16,152 nucleotides of DNA, taken from positions 1-16,152 of the forward strand of contig JAGHDT010000490.1 in NCBI GenBank assembly GCA_021159805.1, given 5' to 3'. A program made the translations under genes and the position numbers. Origin of the DNA: Anaerolineae bacterium (GTDB taxonomy: Bacteria > Chloroflexota > Anaerolineae > B4-G1 > SLSP01). Within the stretch, counting starts at the first letter, position 1, and every line of letters starts with the position of its first letter. Below the pieces are notes generated by a model. The model saw only the letters and a program-made list of their open reading frames with translations. It had not been told where the DNA came from and did no database searches. This document shows, one piece after another, positions 5,677 through 13,317 of the stretch.

Positions 5677-7785
5677 GTGGACTTAGAAGTTATGAATGGC
5701 CTTTTGCGCCCCAAGTCGATCGCGGTGATCGGGGCCTCGAACACCGAGGGGAAGATCGGTTACTCCGTCGTCCGGAGCTTGATCGAGGGGGGATATGAGG
5801 GACCGGTTTACCCCGTCAACCCGAAGTCCGACGAAATCCAGGGCTTCAAAGCCTACAAGTCCGTCCTGGATGTCCCCGGTGAGATCGACGCAGCGGCCAT
5901 CGTGGTGCCGGCGAAGTTCGTACCCCAGGTGACCAGGGAGTGTGGCGAGAAGGGCGTCAAAGGCCTGATCGTCATTGCCTCAGGTTTCAGTGAAATCGGG
6001 CGTGCTGATCTGGAGACGCAGACCGTCGAGATCGCTCACGAGTACGGTATGCGGGTATTGGGCCCCAACATCGTGGGTATCCTCTCGAACTCCGACAAGT
6101 GCAACGCTTCATTCGCGCCCTTCCTGCCGCTGCCCGGCAAGGCCGCTTTGGTCTCCCAGAGCGGCGCCTTATTCATCGCGATGGATGCCTCTACCTACAT
6201 CCGCCGCGTTGGGTTCGATAAGATGATCTCCATCGGCAATATGTCCGACGTCAACTTCGGTGATACGGTCAGCTGGCTCGATCAAGACGAGAGCACCGGT
6301 TGCATTTCCCTCTATATTGAGGGCCTGAAGGACGGGCGCCGCTTTATGGAGAACGCTCTGACAGCCAGCAAGCCAATCATCGCTTTGAAGTCGGGTACGT
6401 CGGCGCACGGCGCCGCAGCGGCAGCGTCCCACACCGGCTCACTGGCCGGCTCGGGCAAGGTTTACGATGCCGCATTTGAGCAGGCCGGCGTTGTCCGCGC
6501 CAGCGACCTGAACAACCTATTTGATCGCACCCTGGCGATGTCCCTCCAGCCCCCGATGCAGGGCGATAGCCTGCTGATCGTCACCAACGGTGGTGGCGTG
6601 GGTGTGCTGGCGACCGACTCCGCCGAGCGCTACGGCATTCCGCTGCGCTTTGCGCCCGAGGATGTCCAGACGGAATTGAGGAAGTACATGCCCGAGTTCG
6701 GCTCCGCCAGGAACCCGGTGGACCTCACCGGTATGGCTGGCCGCGATTGGTACCAGGTCTCGGTCCAGTATTCCTTTGCGCACGATTGGGTCGACGGGCT
6801 GGTGGTGCTTTACTGCGAGACCGCGATGACCGACCCTCAGGATATTGCTGAGGGTATCAAGGCGGCTGTGGATGGTTCCGGCGTGACGGACAAGCCCATT
6901 GCCGTCTCCTTCGTGGGTGGCGAGCGCTCCGAGGCCGCGATGCGTTGGCTGGTCGAGAACGGTATCCCCGCCTACAACGAGCCCGACACCGCCGTCAACG
7001 CGATCGCTGCCCTGCGCGAGTACGCCCGTAACCAGAACGCGGCACAGTCATTCGTGCGCTATCAGGATGTGGACGAGGCCGCGGCCCGCGCTGTGATCAC
7101 CAAGGTACGCTCCGAGGGTGACCGCGCTATGACCGAGATCGAGTCGAAGGCCATCTTCGAGGCCTACAGGCTGCCGGTGGCGCACACGCGCCTGGCCACG
7201 ACCGAGGATGAGGCTGTAGCCAAGGCCGTGGCTGCCAATGGCCCTGTCGTCCTGAAGATCGTCTCGCCCGATATTCTCCACAAGTCCGATGCCGGCGGCG
7301 TGAAGGTTAACGTTGAGGGTGAGGAAGCTGTGCGGAAGTATTTCCGTGAGATCCTCGCCAATGCCAAGGCCTACAAGCCGGATGCCGATATTCACGGTAT
7401 TGCCGTTCAGGAAATGGCGCCGTGGGGCACCGAGGTTATCCTCGGATCGGTCAACGACGCGACCTTCGGGCCGACGGTTATGTTCGGCCTGGGCGGCATC
7501 TTTGTGGAGATCCTCAAGGACGTCACCTTCCGTGTGGCGCCGGTCTCGCCGGAGCAGAGCCTGAAGATGTTATCTGATATCAACGGTGCTCCGATTCTGG
7601 AGGGGGCCCGTGGTGAGACCCCCAAGGATCGCAAGGCGTTGGCCGAGGTCCTAAGCCGTTACTCTCAGATGATCGATGACCTGGGTGACGAGATTCTGGA
7701 GACTGATGCTAACCCGGTGATCGTCTATGACGAGGGCGACGGCGTCTGTATTGTTGACGCTCGAATTATCCTTAAGGCCGAGTAA
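5677..7785 (+). CDS. acd: ADP-forming acyl-CoA (acetate-CoA) synthetase, fused alpha-beta
   Basis: This enzyme interconverts acyl-CoA + ADP + Pi with acid + ATP + CoA, allowing substrate-level ATP formation from acetyl-CoA or related thioesters. The 702-residue product is the single-chain form. A CoA-binding Rossmann domain (about 8-135, SIAVIGASNTEGKIG) is followed by succinyl-CoA-ligase-like domains with the phosphorylated His252 in SHTGSLAGSG. From about 485 comes an ATP-grasp domain with His535 in HKSDAGGV and the nucleotide-binding stretch MFGLGGIFVE. The start is GTG 5677, eight bases after AGGAGG (5663-5668); an ATG at 5692 is less well placed. Codon use is visibly more biased to C-ending codons than in the neighbours, suggesting high expression. 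It stands alone, with a terminator-like hairpin downstream. Protein acetyltransferase fusions share this core, but no GNAT domain is present. Confidence 0.9.
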   Translation: MDLEVMNGLLRPKSIAVIGASNTEGKIGYSVVRSLIEGGYEGPVYPVNPKSDEIQGFKAYKSVLDVPGEIDAAAIVVPAKFVPQVTRECGEKGVKGLIVIASGFSEIGRADLETQTVEIAHEYGMRVLGPNIVGILSNSDKCNASFAPFLPLPGKAALVSQSGALFIAMDASTYIRRVGFDKMISIGNMSDVNFGDTVSWLDQDESTGCISLYIEGLKDGRRFMENALTASKPIIALKSGTSAHGAAAAASHTGSLAGSGKVYDAAFEQAGVVRASDLNNLFDRTLAMSLQPPMQGDSLLIVTNGGGVGVLATDSAERYGIPLRFAPEDVQTELRKYMPEFGSARNPVDLTGMAGRDWYQVSVQYSFAHDWVDGLVVLYCETAMTDPQDIAEGIKAAVDGSGVTDKPIAVSFVGGERSEAAMRWLVENGIPAYNEPDTAVNAIAALREYARNQNAAQSFVRYQDVDEAAARAVITKVRSEGDRAMTEIESKAIFEAYRLPVAHTRLATTEDEAVAKAVAANGPVVLKIVSPDILHKSDAGGVKVNVEGEEAVRKYFREILANAKAYKPDADIHGIAVQEMAPWGTEVILGSVNDATFGPTVMFGLGGIFVEILKDVTFRVAPVSPEQSLKMLSDINGAPILEGARGETPKDRKALAEVLSRYSQMIDDLGDEILETDANPVIVYDEGDGVCIVDARIILKAE

Positions 7786-7825
7786 GCGTACGCAGCTGAA
7801 GCTGACCATCTTGCTGAATGATGGC

Positions 7826-7853
7826 GGCCGCCTGCACGCGCAGGCGGCCTTCT
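7826..7853 (+). terminator. Terminator-like hairpin after acd
   Basis: GGCCGCCTGC (7826-7835) and GCAGGCGGCC (7840-7849) form a perfect 10-bp stem with loop ACGC, 40 bases past the acd stop. The tail TTCTGC is poor in T, so termination may be incomplete or factor-assisted. Confidence 0.6.
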
Positions 7854-7877
7854 GCATGTACATTTCTAACTCAACTG

Positions 7878-7886
7878 TGATACACT
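7878..7886 (+). promoter_or_regulatory. Possible extended -10 promoter of the rhomboid-yggS-yggT operon
   Basis: TGA followed by TACACT (7881-7886) resembles an extended -10. No clear -35 is visible. It sits between the acd hairpin and the rhomboid start, and the predicted leader would be about 37 bases. Confidence 0.35.
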
Positions 7887-7929
7887 GATGTCAGTTTGTG
7901 GTTACCAAGCGGACGTGTAGGAAAGACCA

Positions 7930-8640
7930 ATGTTTCCACTACGTGACGATGTACCTTCTCGACGGTTCCCTCTGGTGACGGTCAGCATTGTCGTTGTCAA
8001 TGCAGTGGTCTTCCTCTTTCAGGTGCTTGCCGGGCCTGCTGCGACTTCGATTGCGGAGCTCTTCGGCATTGTGCCGGCGCGCATTACCACCCAGTGGCAG
8101 AATCCGTTGGTTCTGCTGACCCTCTTCTCCTCGATGTATCTCCACGGAGGATGGGCGCATCTGATCGGGAATATGTGGTACCTGTGGGTCTTCGGGGACA
8201 ATGTCGAGGATCGCATGGGGCGAGGGCGCTTTTTCATCTTCTACACGCTCTGTGGGTTGGTGGCGGGATCACTTCAGATCATCGCTGCACCGCGTTCGAC
8301 GATCCCGATGATTGGCGCGAGTGGGGCTATTGCCGGTGTGCTGGGTGCCTATCTATTGCTCTTCCCACGCGCCCGGGTCAGCACCTTGGTGCCGCTCTTT
8401 CTCTTCATACGTATCGTCTGGTTGCCGGCGATCGTCGTGCTGGGGGGCTGGTTTGTGATCCAGTTGCTCAATGGCCTGGCGTCTCTGAATGTCGTTGTGC
8501 AGACCGGGGGCGTGGCGTGGTGGGCGCACATCGGCGGTTTTGTGGTCGGGATGGCCCTGCTGCCGGTTTTCCGTCGGCGCGACATCCAGCCTCCGTCGCG
8601 CTGGCCGAGCAGCGGGCACGATGCACGGGTTCGGTGGTAG
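7930..8640 (+). CDS. Rhomboid-family intramembrane serine protease
   Basis: Rhomboids cleave single-pass membrane proteins within the bilayer using a Ser-His dyad. The 236-residue product has about six membrane segments. The L1 loop and TM2 region contain HGGWAHLIGN (72-81; His77 and Asn81 are the conserved HxxxN). The nucleophile is Ser131 in GASGAIAG, and the catalytic His200 lies in WWAHIGGFVVG. It has the short cytoplasmic N-terminus of bacterial forms with six membrane segments and a basic, soluble C-tail (FRRRDIQPPSRW). AGGAAAG (7919-7925) precedes the ATG by four bases. It is the first gene of a tight operon with yggS and yggT, with seven-base gaps. Substrates are unknown. Confidence 0.92.
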   Translation: MFPLRDDVPSRRFPLVTVSIVVVNAVVFLFQVLAGPAATSIAELFGIVPARITTQWQNPLVLLTLFSSMYLHGGWAHLIGNMWYLWVFGDNVEDRMGRGRFFIFYTLCGLVAGSLQIIAAPRSTIPMIGASGAIAGVLGAYLLLFPRARVSTLVPLFLFIRIVWLPAIVVLGGWFVIQLLNGLASLNVVVQTGGVAWWAHIGGFVVGMALLPVFRRRDIQPPSRWPSSGHDARVRW

Positions 8641-8647
8641 AGGCACG

Positions 8648-9502
8648 ATGACGCGAGCGACAGAGATAGCCGCAAATCTGCAGGAGGTCCGGGGTCGGAT
8701 CGCCGAGGCCGCGTTGGGCGTCGGGCGATCACCGGATGATGTGTGCCTGGTGGCTGTCAGCAAGACATTCCCGGCGGAGGCGGTTCTGGCGGCTTGGGAG
8801 GCCGGGCAACGGCACTTCGGTGAGAATCGGCCTGAAGAGGGCCAGATCAAGATTCCCCAGGTTATGCAGTTGATCACCGGTGGGACTGCGGCGACTCCCG
8901 GAACCGCCGGAAGCGTTACAGACGGAGCCGTGCCAGGTGGTGAAGCTGCACTTCAGGACACCTGGCGTACTGGCGAGCGACCGGTGTGGCATATGATCGG
9001 CCATATCCAGAGCCGCAAGGCCGGCCTGGTGGCCTCGCTCTTCGACGTGGTGCACTCTCTGGACCGGCTGAGGATCGCTCAGAAGCTGAGCGCCTGCGCC
9101 GTCAGCGCAGGCTGTGAGATCCCGGTCCTGCTGGAGTGCAATGTCTCAGGGGAGGCGAGCAAGTTCGGCTATGGGGCTGCGGGATGGGAGCACGATGCAG
9201 CCCTGCGCGCCGCGCTGCTCGATGAGATTGGCAAAGTGATTGATCTGCCGGGGCTAAAGGTCTCCGGCCTGATGACGATGGCCCCGATCGCCGAGGACCC
9301 GGAGGATGTGCGCCCGGTTTTTGCCTCATTGCGGGGACTGCGGGATCTGCTCAGGGAGCAGTTCTCGCATCTGGCATTCTCCCATCTGTCGATGGGGATG
9401 ACGGCTGACTATCAGGTAGCCGTTGAGGAAGGGGCGACTCTGGTGCGGGTAGGTCGCGCCATCTTTGGATCGCGTACCATGCTTCGATCGGAACTAGCGT
9501 AG
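8648..9502 (+). CDS. yggS: YggS/PROSC family PLP-binding protein, with an insertion
   Basis: YggS-type proteins bind pyridoxal 5'-phosphate on a TIM-barrel fold, lack a known enzyme activity, and keep PLP and amino-acid pools balanced. The 284-residue product has the PLP lysine K39 in VAVSKTFPAE, then HFGENR (56-61), WHMIGHIQSRK (114-124), LSMGMTADY (247-255) and VRVGRAIFGSR (267-277). Between HFGENRPEEGQIKIP and WHMIGH the family usually has 10-15 residues; here there are about 43, Gly/Thr/Ala-rich, so the protein is longer than the usual 230 or so. The start is the ATG at 8648, since GAGG (8640-8643) lies four bases upstream; longer frames would overlap the rhomboid gene by about 150 bases. 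It is translationally close to rhomboid (7-base gap) and yggT (7-base gap). Confidence 0.92.
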   Translation: MTRATEIAANLQEVRGRIAEAALGVGRSPDDVCLVAVSKTFPAEAVLAAWEAGQRHFGENRPEEGQIKIPQVMQLITGGTAATPGTAGSVTDGAVPGGEAALQDTWRTGERPVWHMIGHIQSRKAGLVASLFDVVHSLDRLRIAQKLSACAVSAGCEIPVLLECNVSGEASKFGYGAAGWEHDAALRAALLDEIGKVIDLPGLKVSGLMTMAPIAEDPEDVRPVFASLRGLRDLLREQFSHLAFSHLSMGMTADYQVAVEEGATLVRVGRAIFGSRTMLRSELA

Positions 9503-9509
9503 GAGAGCC

Positions 9510-10121
9510 ATGACAGTCTTGATTGGTCTGTTGATGCAAGTGGTGAATGTGTTGCTGGGGATGATAGGCCTGACATTGGTCCTCCGGATGCTGCTGCCGA
9601 TCTTCAGGATGCGTCGGGATCATCCTGTGTTGAGGACCGTCGTGGCGATCACGGATCCGATTCTGAAGATGACCAACCGTTGGTTCGGGATCCCCTCCTA
9701 TGGGTCCTCCCGCCGCAGTTTTGGCGTTTCGCGATCCGACTTGATGAGTTCGGCGGCAGCGTTGTTGGCGCTGTGGGCCGGGCGCTCGCTCATCGTCTGG
9801 GTGCTGCGTTTGGTGATGCTGATCCCGGTTTGGTTCGTTCAGCCCCTGAACAGTCTCGGGAGCATCCTCAGCTACCTACTCAGTGTTGTCTTTGATCTCT
9901 ACGGGCTGGCGCTCTTTGTGCGGGTGCTCTTCTCGTGGATCCGTGTCCCCTATTCGGCCCCTGTCACGCGGTTCCTGTGGAAGATCACCGAGCCGGTGCT
10001 GGGACCGATTCGCTCGGTTTTGCCGCCCCTGCCCGGTGTTGACATCTCGCCGGTGATCGCGTTTTTCCTCTTGAGACTCTTGCAGCAGGTGGTCTTCTCG
10101 CTGCTGTCGTGGATCTTCTAG
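9510..10121 (+). CDS. yggT: YggT family integral membrane protein
   Basis: YggT proteins are small membrane proteins often encoded beside yggS, found near cell-division genes in many Gram-positive bacteria, and implicated in osmotic tolerance and envelope function. The 203-residue product has hydrophobic segments near 2-30, 80-110, 115-145 and 175-203. The C-terminal half has the clear signature LFVRVLFSWIRVPYSAP, then ITEPVLGPIRSVLPP and DISPVIAFFLL. The N-terminal half is a weaker copy (LVLRMLLPIF, then ITDPILKMTNRWFG), so the protein has two YggT repeats as in E. coli, with an insert of about 20 Ser/Arg-rich residues. The SD AGGAGAG (9501-9507) overlaps the yggS stop, suggesting translational coupling. 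A strong hairpin follows the stop. Confidence 0.85.
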   Translation: MTVLIGLLMQVVNVLLGMIGLTLVLRMLLPIFRMRRDHPVLRTVVAITDPILKMTNRWFGIPSYGSSRRSFGVSRSDLMSSAAALLALWAGRSLIVWVLRLVMLIPVWFVQPLNSLGSILSYLLSVVFDLYGLALFVRVLFSWIRVPYSAPVTRFLWKITEPVLGPIRSVLPPLPGVDISPVIAFFLLRLLQQVVFSLLSWIF

Positions 10122-10157
10122 CGATCGCCATCGGTCCTCAGGCCTACAAGTGACGTC

Positions 10158-10192
10158 GCTGCGGCGCTCCATCCAGAGCGCCGCAGCTTTGA
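10158..10192 (+). terminator. Terminator of the rhomboid-yggS-yggT operon
   Basis: A perfect 12-bp stem (GCTGCGGCGCTC at 10158-10169, GAGCGCCGCAGC at 10176-10187) has loop CATCCA and is followed by TTTGATGT on the plus strand. It lies 36 bases past yggT and 30 bases before the convergent aminotransferase stop. The minus strand lacks a T-tract, but the hairpin may still help stop both transcripts. Confidence 0.75.
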
Positions 10193-10217
10193 TGTACACA
10201 CAGTGTCGGTTTTTGGT

Positions 10218-11393
10218 CTAACCCAATGAGGCCACAAAGCGGTGTAGTCGCGCCAATCCCTCGCGAAGCGTGGCGGTATCGGCGGCATAGGAGATGCGGA
10301 TGTTGCTGTCGGCGCCGAAGGCCACGCCGGGTACTGTGGCGACCTGTTCTGTATCCAGAAGCTGCTCGCAGAACGTCATGGAATCCAGTCCCGTTTGACT
10401 GATGTTGGGGAAAGCATAGAAGGCGCCGCGCGGCATCTTGCAGGTAAGACCGGAGATCTGCTCTAGCTCCGAGACGATGAGGTCACGCCGTGCCTGGAAG
10501 GTTGTGCGCATCTCCTCGACAGTCTTTTTCAGGGATGCGGCCTGCAGAGCCGCCAGTGCACCGTACTGTGCAAATGTAGTGGCCCCCGAGGTACTGTGAG
10601 ACTGCAGCGCTGTGGCTGCCTTGATCACGGTGGTGGGCCCGGCGGCGAAGCCAAGGCGCCACCCGGTCGCCGCGAAGGCTTTGCTGAACCCACTGCAGGT
10701 CACCGTTAGCTTGCGAATCTCGTCGTCGAGGCTGCCGATGCTCAGATGTTCCAGGCCATCGTAGATCAGCTTCTCGTAGATCTCATCGGAGATGACGACG
10801 ATTTGTTGCTCAACGACCACCTCGGCCAGCGCCTTTATCTCCTGAGCTGTATAGACGGCACCTGTCGGATTGCACGGTGAGTTCAAGATAAGCGCGCGTG
10901 TCCTCGGTGTCACGGCGTCGGCCAACTGCTGGGCGCTTAACTTGAAGCCGAGTGCCTCGTCGGTGGTCACGAAGACGGCCTTCGCGCCGGTCAGCTTGAC
11001 GATCTCCGGATAGGTGACCCAGGCAGGGGTGGGGACGATAGCTTCATCGCCGGGATTGAGCAAGACCATCAGCGTGTTGAAGAGGGCCTGTTTTCCGCCC
11101 ACTGTGACCATTACCTGCTCGGGGTCATAGGTCAAGCCGTTGTCACGCCTCAACTTCTCTGCAATCGCGGACCGCAGCTCGGGGAGGCCGGCTGTAGGGG
11201 TATATTTGGTTTTCCCTGCGTCCAGGGCTGCTTTGGCAGCTTCGCGCATCAGCTCCGGCGTGTTGAAATCCGGTTCACCCACGCTGAAGTCGCACACGTC
11301 AACGCCTTGAGCTTTCATAGCTTTGGCTTTGCTTGCGATGGCGAAAGTCATGGATGGGGAGATTCTGTTGCCCCTATCTGCAAGCTTGATCAC
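10218..11393 (-). CDS. aspC: Class I aspartate-type aminotransferase
   Basis: This PLP enzyme transfers amino groups between aspartate (or related amino acids) and 2-oxoglutarate. The 391-residue product matches subgroup Ib aspartate aminotransferases, with FSVGEPDFNTP (36-46), YTPTAGLPELR (64-74), NSPCNPTGAVY (171-181, Asn175), SDEIYEKL (202-209), the Schiff-base lysine K238 in SGFSKAFAATGWRLGF (Arg246 contacts the phosphate), and a C-terminal arginine in SNIRISYA that would bind the substrate carboxylate. The start is GTG 11393, since AAGGAG (11405-11400) lies six bases upstream. The gene is alone on this strand with its own promoter, convergent with yggT and divergent from ung. Prephenate or kynurenine aminotransferase activity cannot be excluded within the family. 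Confidence 0.92.
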   Translation of the reverse strand: MIKLADRGNRISPSMTFAIASKAKAMKAQGVDVCDFSVGEPDFNTPELMREAAKAALDAGKTKYTPTAGLPELRSAIAEKLRRDNGLTYDPEQVMVTVGGKQALFNTLMVLLNPGDEAIVPTPAWVTYPEIVKLTGAKAVFVTTDEALGFKLSAQQLADAVTPRTRALILNSPCNPTGAVYTAQEIKALAEVVVEQQIVVISDEIYEKLIYDGLEHLSIGSLDDEIRKLTVTCSGFSKAFAATGWRLGFAAGPTTVIKAATALQSHSTSGATTFAQYGALAALQAASLKKTVEEMRTTFQARRDLIVSELEQISGLTCKMPRGAFYAFPNISQTGLDSMTFCEQLLDTEQVATVPGVAFGADSNIRISYAADTATLREGLARLHRFVASLG

Positions 11394-11435
11394 ACCACAC
11401 TCCTTCTATCGATAGAGATAAAATCAGGTGCAGCC

Positions 11436-11463
11436 ATTGTACTTCACGTCGTCTCCGGGTCAA
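11436..11463 (-). promoter_or_regulatory. Promoter of the aminotransferase gene
   Basis: Reading leftwards, TTGACC (11463-11458), a 16-base spacer and TACAAT (11441-11436) match a sigma-70 promoter. The predicted start is near 11430. A perfect 12-base palindrome, TCTATCGATAGA (11405-11416), sits between the start site and the SD and could be an operator. Confidence 0.6.
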
Positions 11464-11539
11464 CGGGCGGGGTTGCGGAACGCGTCTTGGCGGTTTCTGT
11501 CCATTCGGGTCTGTGAGGTACGTACGTGGGCCCAGAACT

Positions 11540-11570
11540 GCAGCCAGTATCGCTGGCTGCGCAGATACTG
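11540..11570. repeat. Overlapping, mutually exclusive hairpins upstream of ung
   Basis: GCAGCCAG (11540-11547) pairs perfectly with CTGGCTGC (11553-11560). Overlapping it, CAGTATC (11545-11551) pairs with GATACTG (11564-11570). The two stems share bases and cannot form together. No T-tract follows. The block lies in the divergent ung/aminotransferase region (11406-11675), upstream of both promoters, so a DNA-level role or an undetected small RNA is possible. Otherwise I see nothing else in that stretch but the two promoters. Confidence 0.4.
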
Positions 11571-11629
11571 ATCTGGTTCTCTGTCCTGAATCGATAGGTA
11601 CGCTCCATGGGTGCGGATGCCGGGGTCCG

Positions 11630-11638
11630 TGCTATGAT
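11630..11638 (+). promoter_or_regulatory. ung promoter, extended -10 element
   Basis: TGC followed by TATGAT (11633-11638) is an extended -10 like those of parB and tig. No clear -35 is present. The predicted start near 11645 leaves a leader of about 30 bases and places an upstream in-frame ATG at 11607 outside the mRNA. Confidence 0.5.
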
Positions 11639-11675
11639 AGGCTCGCTACCGGATGTGAGGACAGGAGATAACGCT

Positions 11676-12341
11676 ATGGCTTCATCGAACCTTATGACGT
11701 GGGAATCCTCCGTGCCTCTGATGCGCGAGGGATACCACCGATCGCTGCTGGAGAAGACCGAGGCGCTGCGTGCTGAGCGCGTGATCTATCCTCCGTCGGA
11801 GCGGGTCCTCTTCGCTCTAGAGGCGGTAGCTTTTGATGATGTGAAGGTGGTCATTGTGGGACAGGATCCCTACCACGGTCCCGGACAAGCGAATGGCCTG
11901 GCATTCTCTGTACCGGAACTGGTCAAAGCACCGCCTTCGTTGCGCAACATTTTCAAGGAGATCGCGGATGATATCCACTGCGGGGCTCCACCAGAGCGCT
12001 CGACGGACTTGAGCGACTGGGCGCGCCAGGGGGTGCTGTTGCTCAACGCCGGATTGACGGTTGAGGCCGGGGCCGCCGGGTCGCATCGTGACCTCGGATG
12101 GCTTACGCTGACGGACGATATCATCGCGCAACTCAGTGCGAGGCGTGATTACCTGGTCTTCCTGCTGTGGGGACGGTACGCGCAGTCCAAGCGGCAGGCC
12201 ATCGACGAATCTCACCACCTGGTCCTGGAGGCGCCGCATCCCTCGCCCCTCTCCGCCTATCGCGGCTTCTTTGGCTGCCGCCATTTCTCGCGTACAAATG
12301 CCTATCTGGTTGCGCACGGACGGTCGCCCATCGTCTGGTAG
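11676..12341 (+). CDS. ung: Uracil-DNA glycosylase (family 1)
   Basis: Ung removes uracil from DNA, starting base excision repair after cytosine deamination or dUMP incorporation. The 221-residue product is of family length and carries the defining motifs: the water-activating Asp64 in GQDPYHGPGQANGLAFSV, Phe78 and Asn124 of the uracil pocket (LLLNAGLTV), and His188 in HPSPLSAYRGFFGCRHFS, whose loop wedges into the DNA. Residue numbers match E. coli Ung within one. The start is the ATG at 11676, because AGGAG (11663-11667) is eight bases upstream and the promoter sits between it and the earlier ATG at 11607. It is a single gene; only a weak 5-bp hairpin (CCGGC/GCCGG, 12343-12365) follows. Confidence 0.95.
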   Translation: MASSNLMTWESSVPLMREGYHRSLLEKTEALRAERVIYPPSERVLFALEAVAFDDVKVVIVGQDPYHGPGQANGLAFSVPELVKAPPSLRNIFKEIADDIHCGAPPERSTDLSDWARQGVLLLNAGLTVEAGAAGSHRDLGWLTLTDDIIAQLSARRDYLVFLLWGRYAQSKRQAIDESHHLVLEAPHPSPLSAYRGFFGCRHFSRTNAYLVAHGRSPIVW

Positions 12342-12484
12342 GCCGGCTCACGCAACTCCTGCCGGATGGCTACGTAGAAGAAGTACGTGACACGCGACAT
12401 CGGTGTGCTTCCGGATGGAGCGTGGTAGCATAGTATGAAGTGGGAAGACGGTGTCCGTGGATCGTGGCCATCCTAGCTACATCT

Positions 12485-12542
12485 GCGCACACGTGCGGCT
12501 GCGCACGCGGGCTCTGAGCTTCAGAGCGGGCGAGACGCCCGC
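12485..12542. repeat. Tandem GC-rich hairpins in the ung-DUF4126 gap
   Basis: The gene-free stretch 12342-12673 contains a run of short perfect palindromes: CGCAC-AC-GTGCG (12486-12497), which can re-pair as GTGCG-GCTG-CGCAC, then GCTCTGA-GCT-TCAGAGC (12511-12527) directly joined to GCGGGCG-AGA-CGCCCGC (12526-12542). Translated on the minus strand, it gives a non-protein-like string containing TAGVSPALKLRA. Such RAGxxPAL-like translations are typical of dispersed GC-rich intergenic repeats. This is probably a REP-like element, possibly also ending ung transcripts. Nothing protein-coding is convincing in this gap; the rest holds the DUF4126 promoter. Confidence 0.5.
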
Positions 12543-12621
12543 GGTCCGCAGAGAATGACAGGTGCGCAACGGGTTCTTACTGAGCACTTGATCCCATTCT
12601 GGAACGGACCCCTTTACCCGT

Positions 12622-12650
12622 TTGCTTAAATGGGTCGGATTGCATATAAT
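12622..12650 (+). promoter_or_regulatory. Promoter of the DUF4126 and poly-Cys gene cluster
   Basis: TTGCTT (12622-12627), an exact 17-base spacer and a perfect TATAAT (12645-12650) form a clear promoter. The predicted start near 12657 is about 17 bases from the ATG, just ahead of the SD AAGGAG (12662-12667). Confidence 0.7.
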
Positions 12651-12673
12651 GTGGGAGAGGAAAGGAGCAAGAG

Positions 12674-13258
12674 ATGGTGGGGGGCCTGCTGGACCTTGCG
12701 TCGGCATTCGGTCTGTCCACGGCGGCGGGATTGAACGCCTATATCCCGATGCTCACCGTGGCTGTGTTGGCGAGGTTCACGCATCTCATCGAACTTCAGG
12801 AACCCTGGAGCGCGCTGACAAGCTGGTGGATCATCGCCTTGTTGGCTGTGTTGCTGGTGATTGAGGAGATCGCGGATAAGATCCCGGCGGTGGATACGGT
12901 CAATGATGTTGTCCAGACACTGGTTCGCCCGGCGGCCGGTGCGATTCTTTTTGCGGCAACGACGCAATCTTCGATCAATATGCATCCGGTTCTGGCCTTT
13001 GGATGCGGCGTGATCCTGGCGGGCACTGTCCACGTCGTCAAAGCAGGGGCGCGCCCGGCGGTGACTGCGGCAACAGCGGGGATGGCGAATCCGATTGTGA
13101 GCACGGTGGAAGATGTGGTCTCAGCCGTGACCTCATTTGTCTCGGTGATCTTCCCCTATCTGGTGATCGTATGGGTGATCTTGTTGGCACTGACGATCCG
13201 CCTGGTGGTGCGTTGGCGCCGCCGCCGGCGGCAAGAACGGGCGAATGTCGCTGCGTAG
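12674..13258 (+). CDS. DUF4126 family membrane protein
   Basis: This is a 194-residue integral membrane protein of unknown function. Hydrophobic segments lie near 10-33, 51-66, 85-97, 106-123 and 157-178, followed by a very basic tail (WRRRRRQER) that is probably cytoplasmic. The family-like features are the N-terminal STAAGLNAYIPML with a conserved Gly-Leu-Asn, the acidic VIEEIADKIPAVDTVND and the following RPAAGAILFA. AAGGAG (12662-12667) lies six bases before the ATG. The gene is first in a likely transcript with two small poly-Cys membrane proteins (59-base gap to the next). No enzymatic motif is visible. The assignment rests on recalled motif layout, so the domain name is probable rather than certain. 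Confidence 0.75.
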   Translation: MVGGLLDLASAFGLSTAAGLNAYIPMLTVAVLARFTHLIELQEPWSALTSWWIIALLAVLLVIEEIADKIPAVDTVNDVVQTLVRPAAGAILFAATTQSSINMHPVLAFGCGVILAGTVHVVKAGARPAVTAATAGMANPIVSTVEDVVSAVTSFVSVIFPYLVIVWVILLALTIRLVVRWRRRRRQERANVAA

Positions 13259-13317
13259 GGGTGGGCTGAAGGCTTGCGTACACGTTTATCCGGATCAGGA
13301 TCCACAAAGGGGGCATC

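Noticed and set aside
8489..8647. Upstream extension of yggS
   Set aside because: It would overlap the rhomboid gene by about 150 bases with shadow-like sequence; the ATG at 8648 has an SD and fits the family N-terminus.
12343..12365. CCGGC/GCCGG hairpin just after ung as a terminator
   Set aside because: Only a 5-bp stem with a 13-base loop and no T-tract.
12477..12707. 76-codon minus-strand ORF
   Set aside because: It reads through the REP-like hairpins and the DUF4126 promoter, and its start overlaps the DUF4126 gene; likely non-coding.
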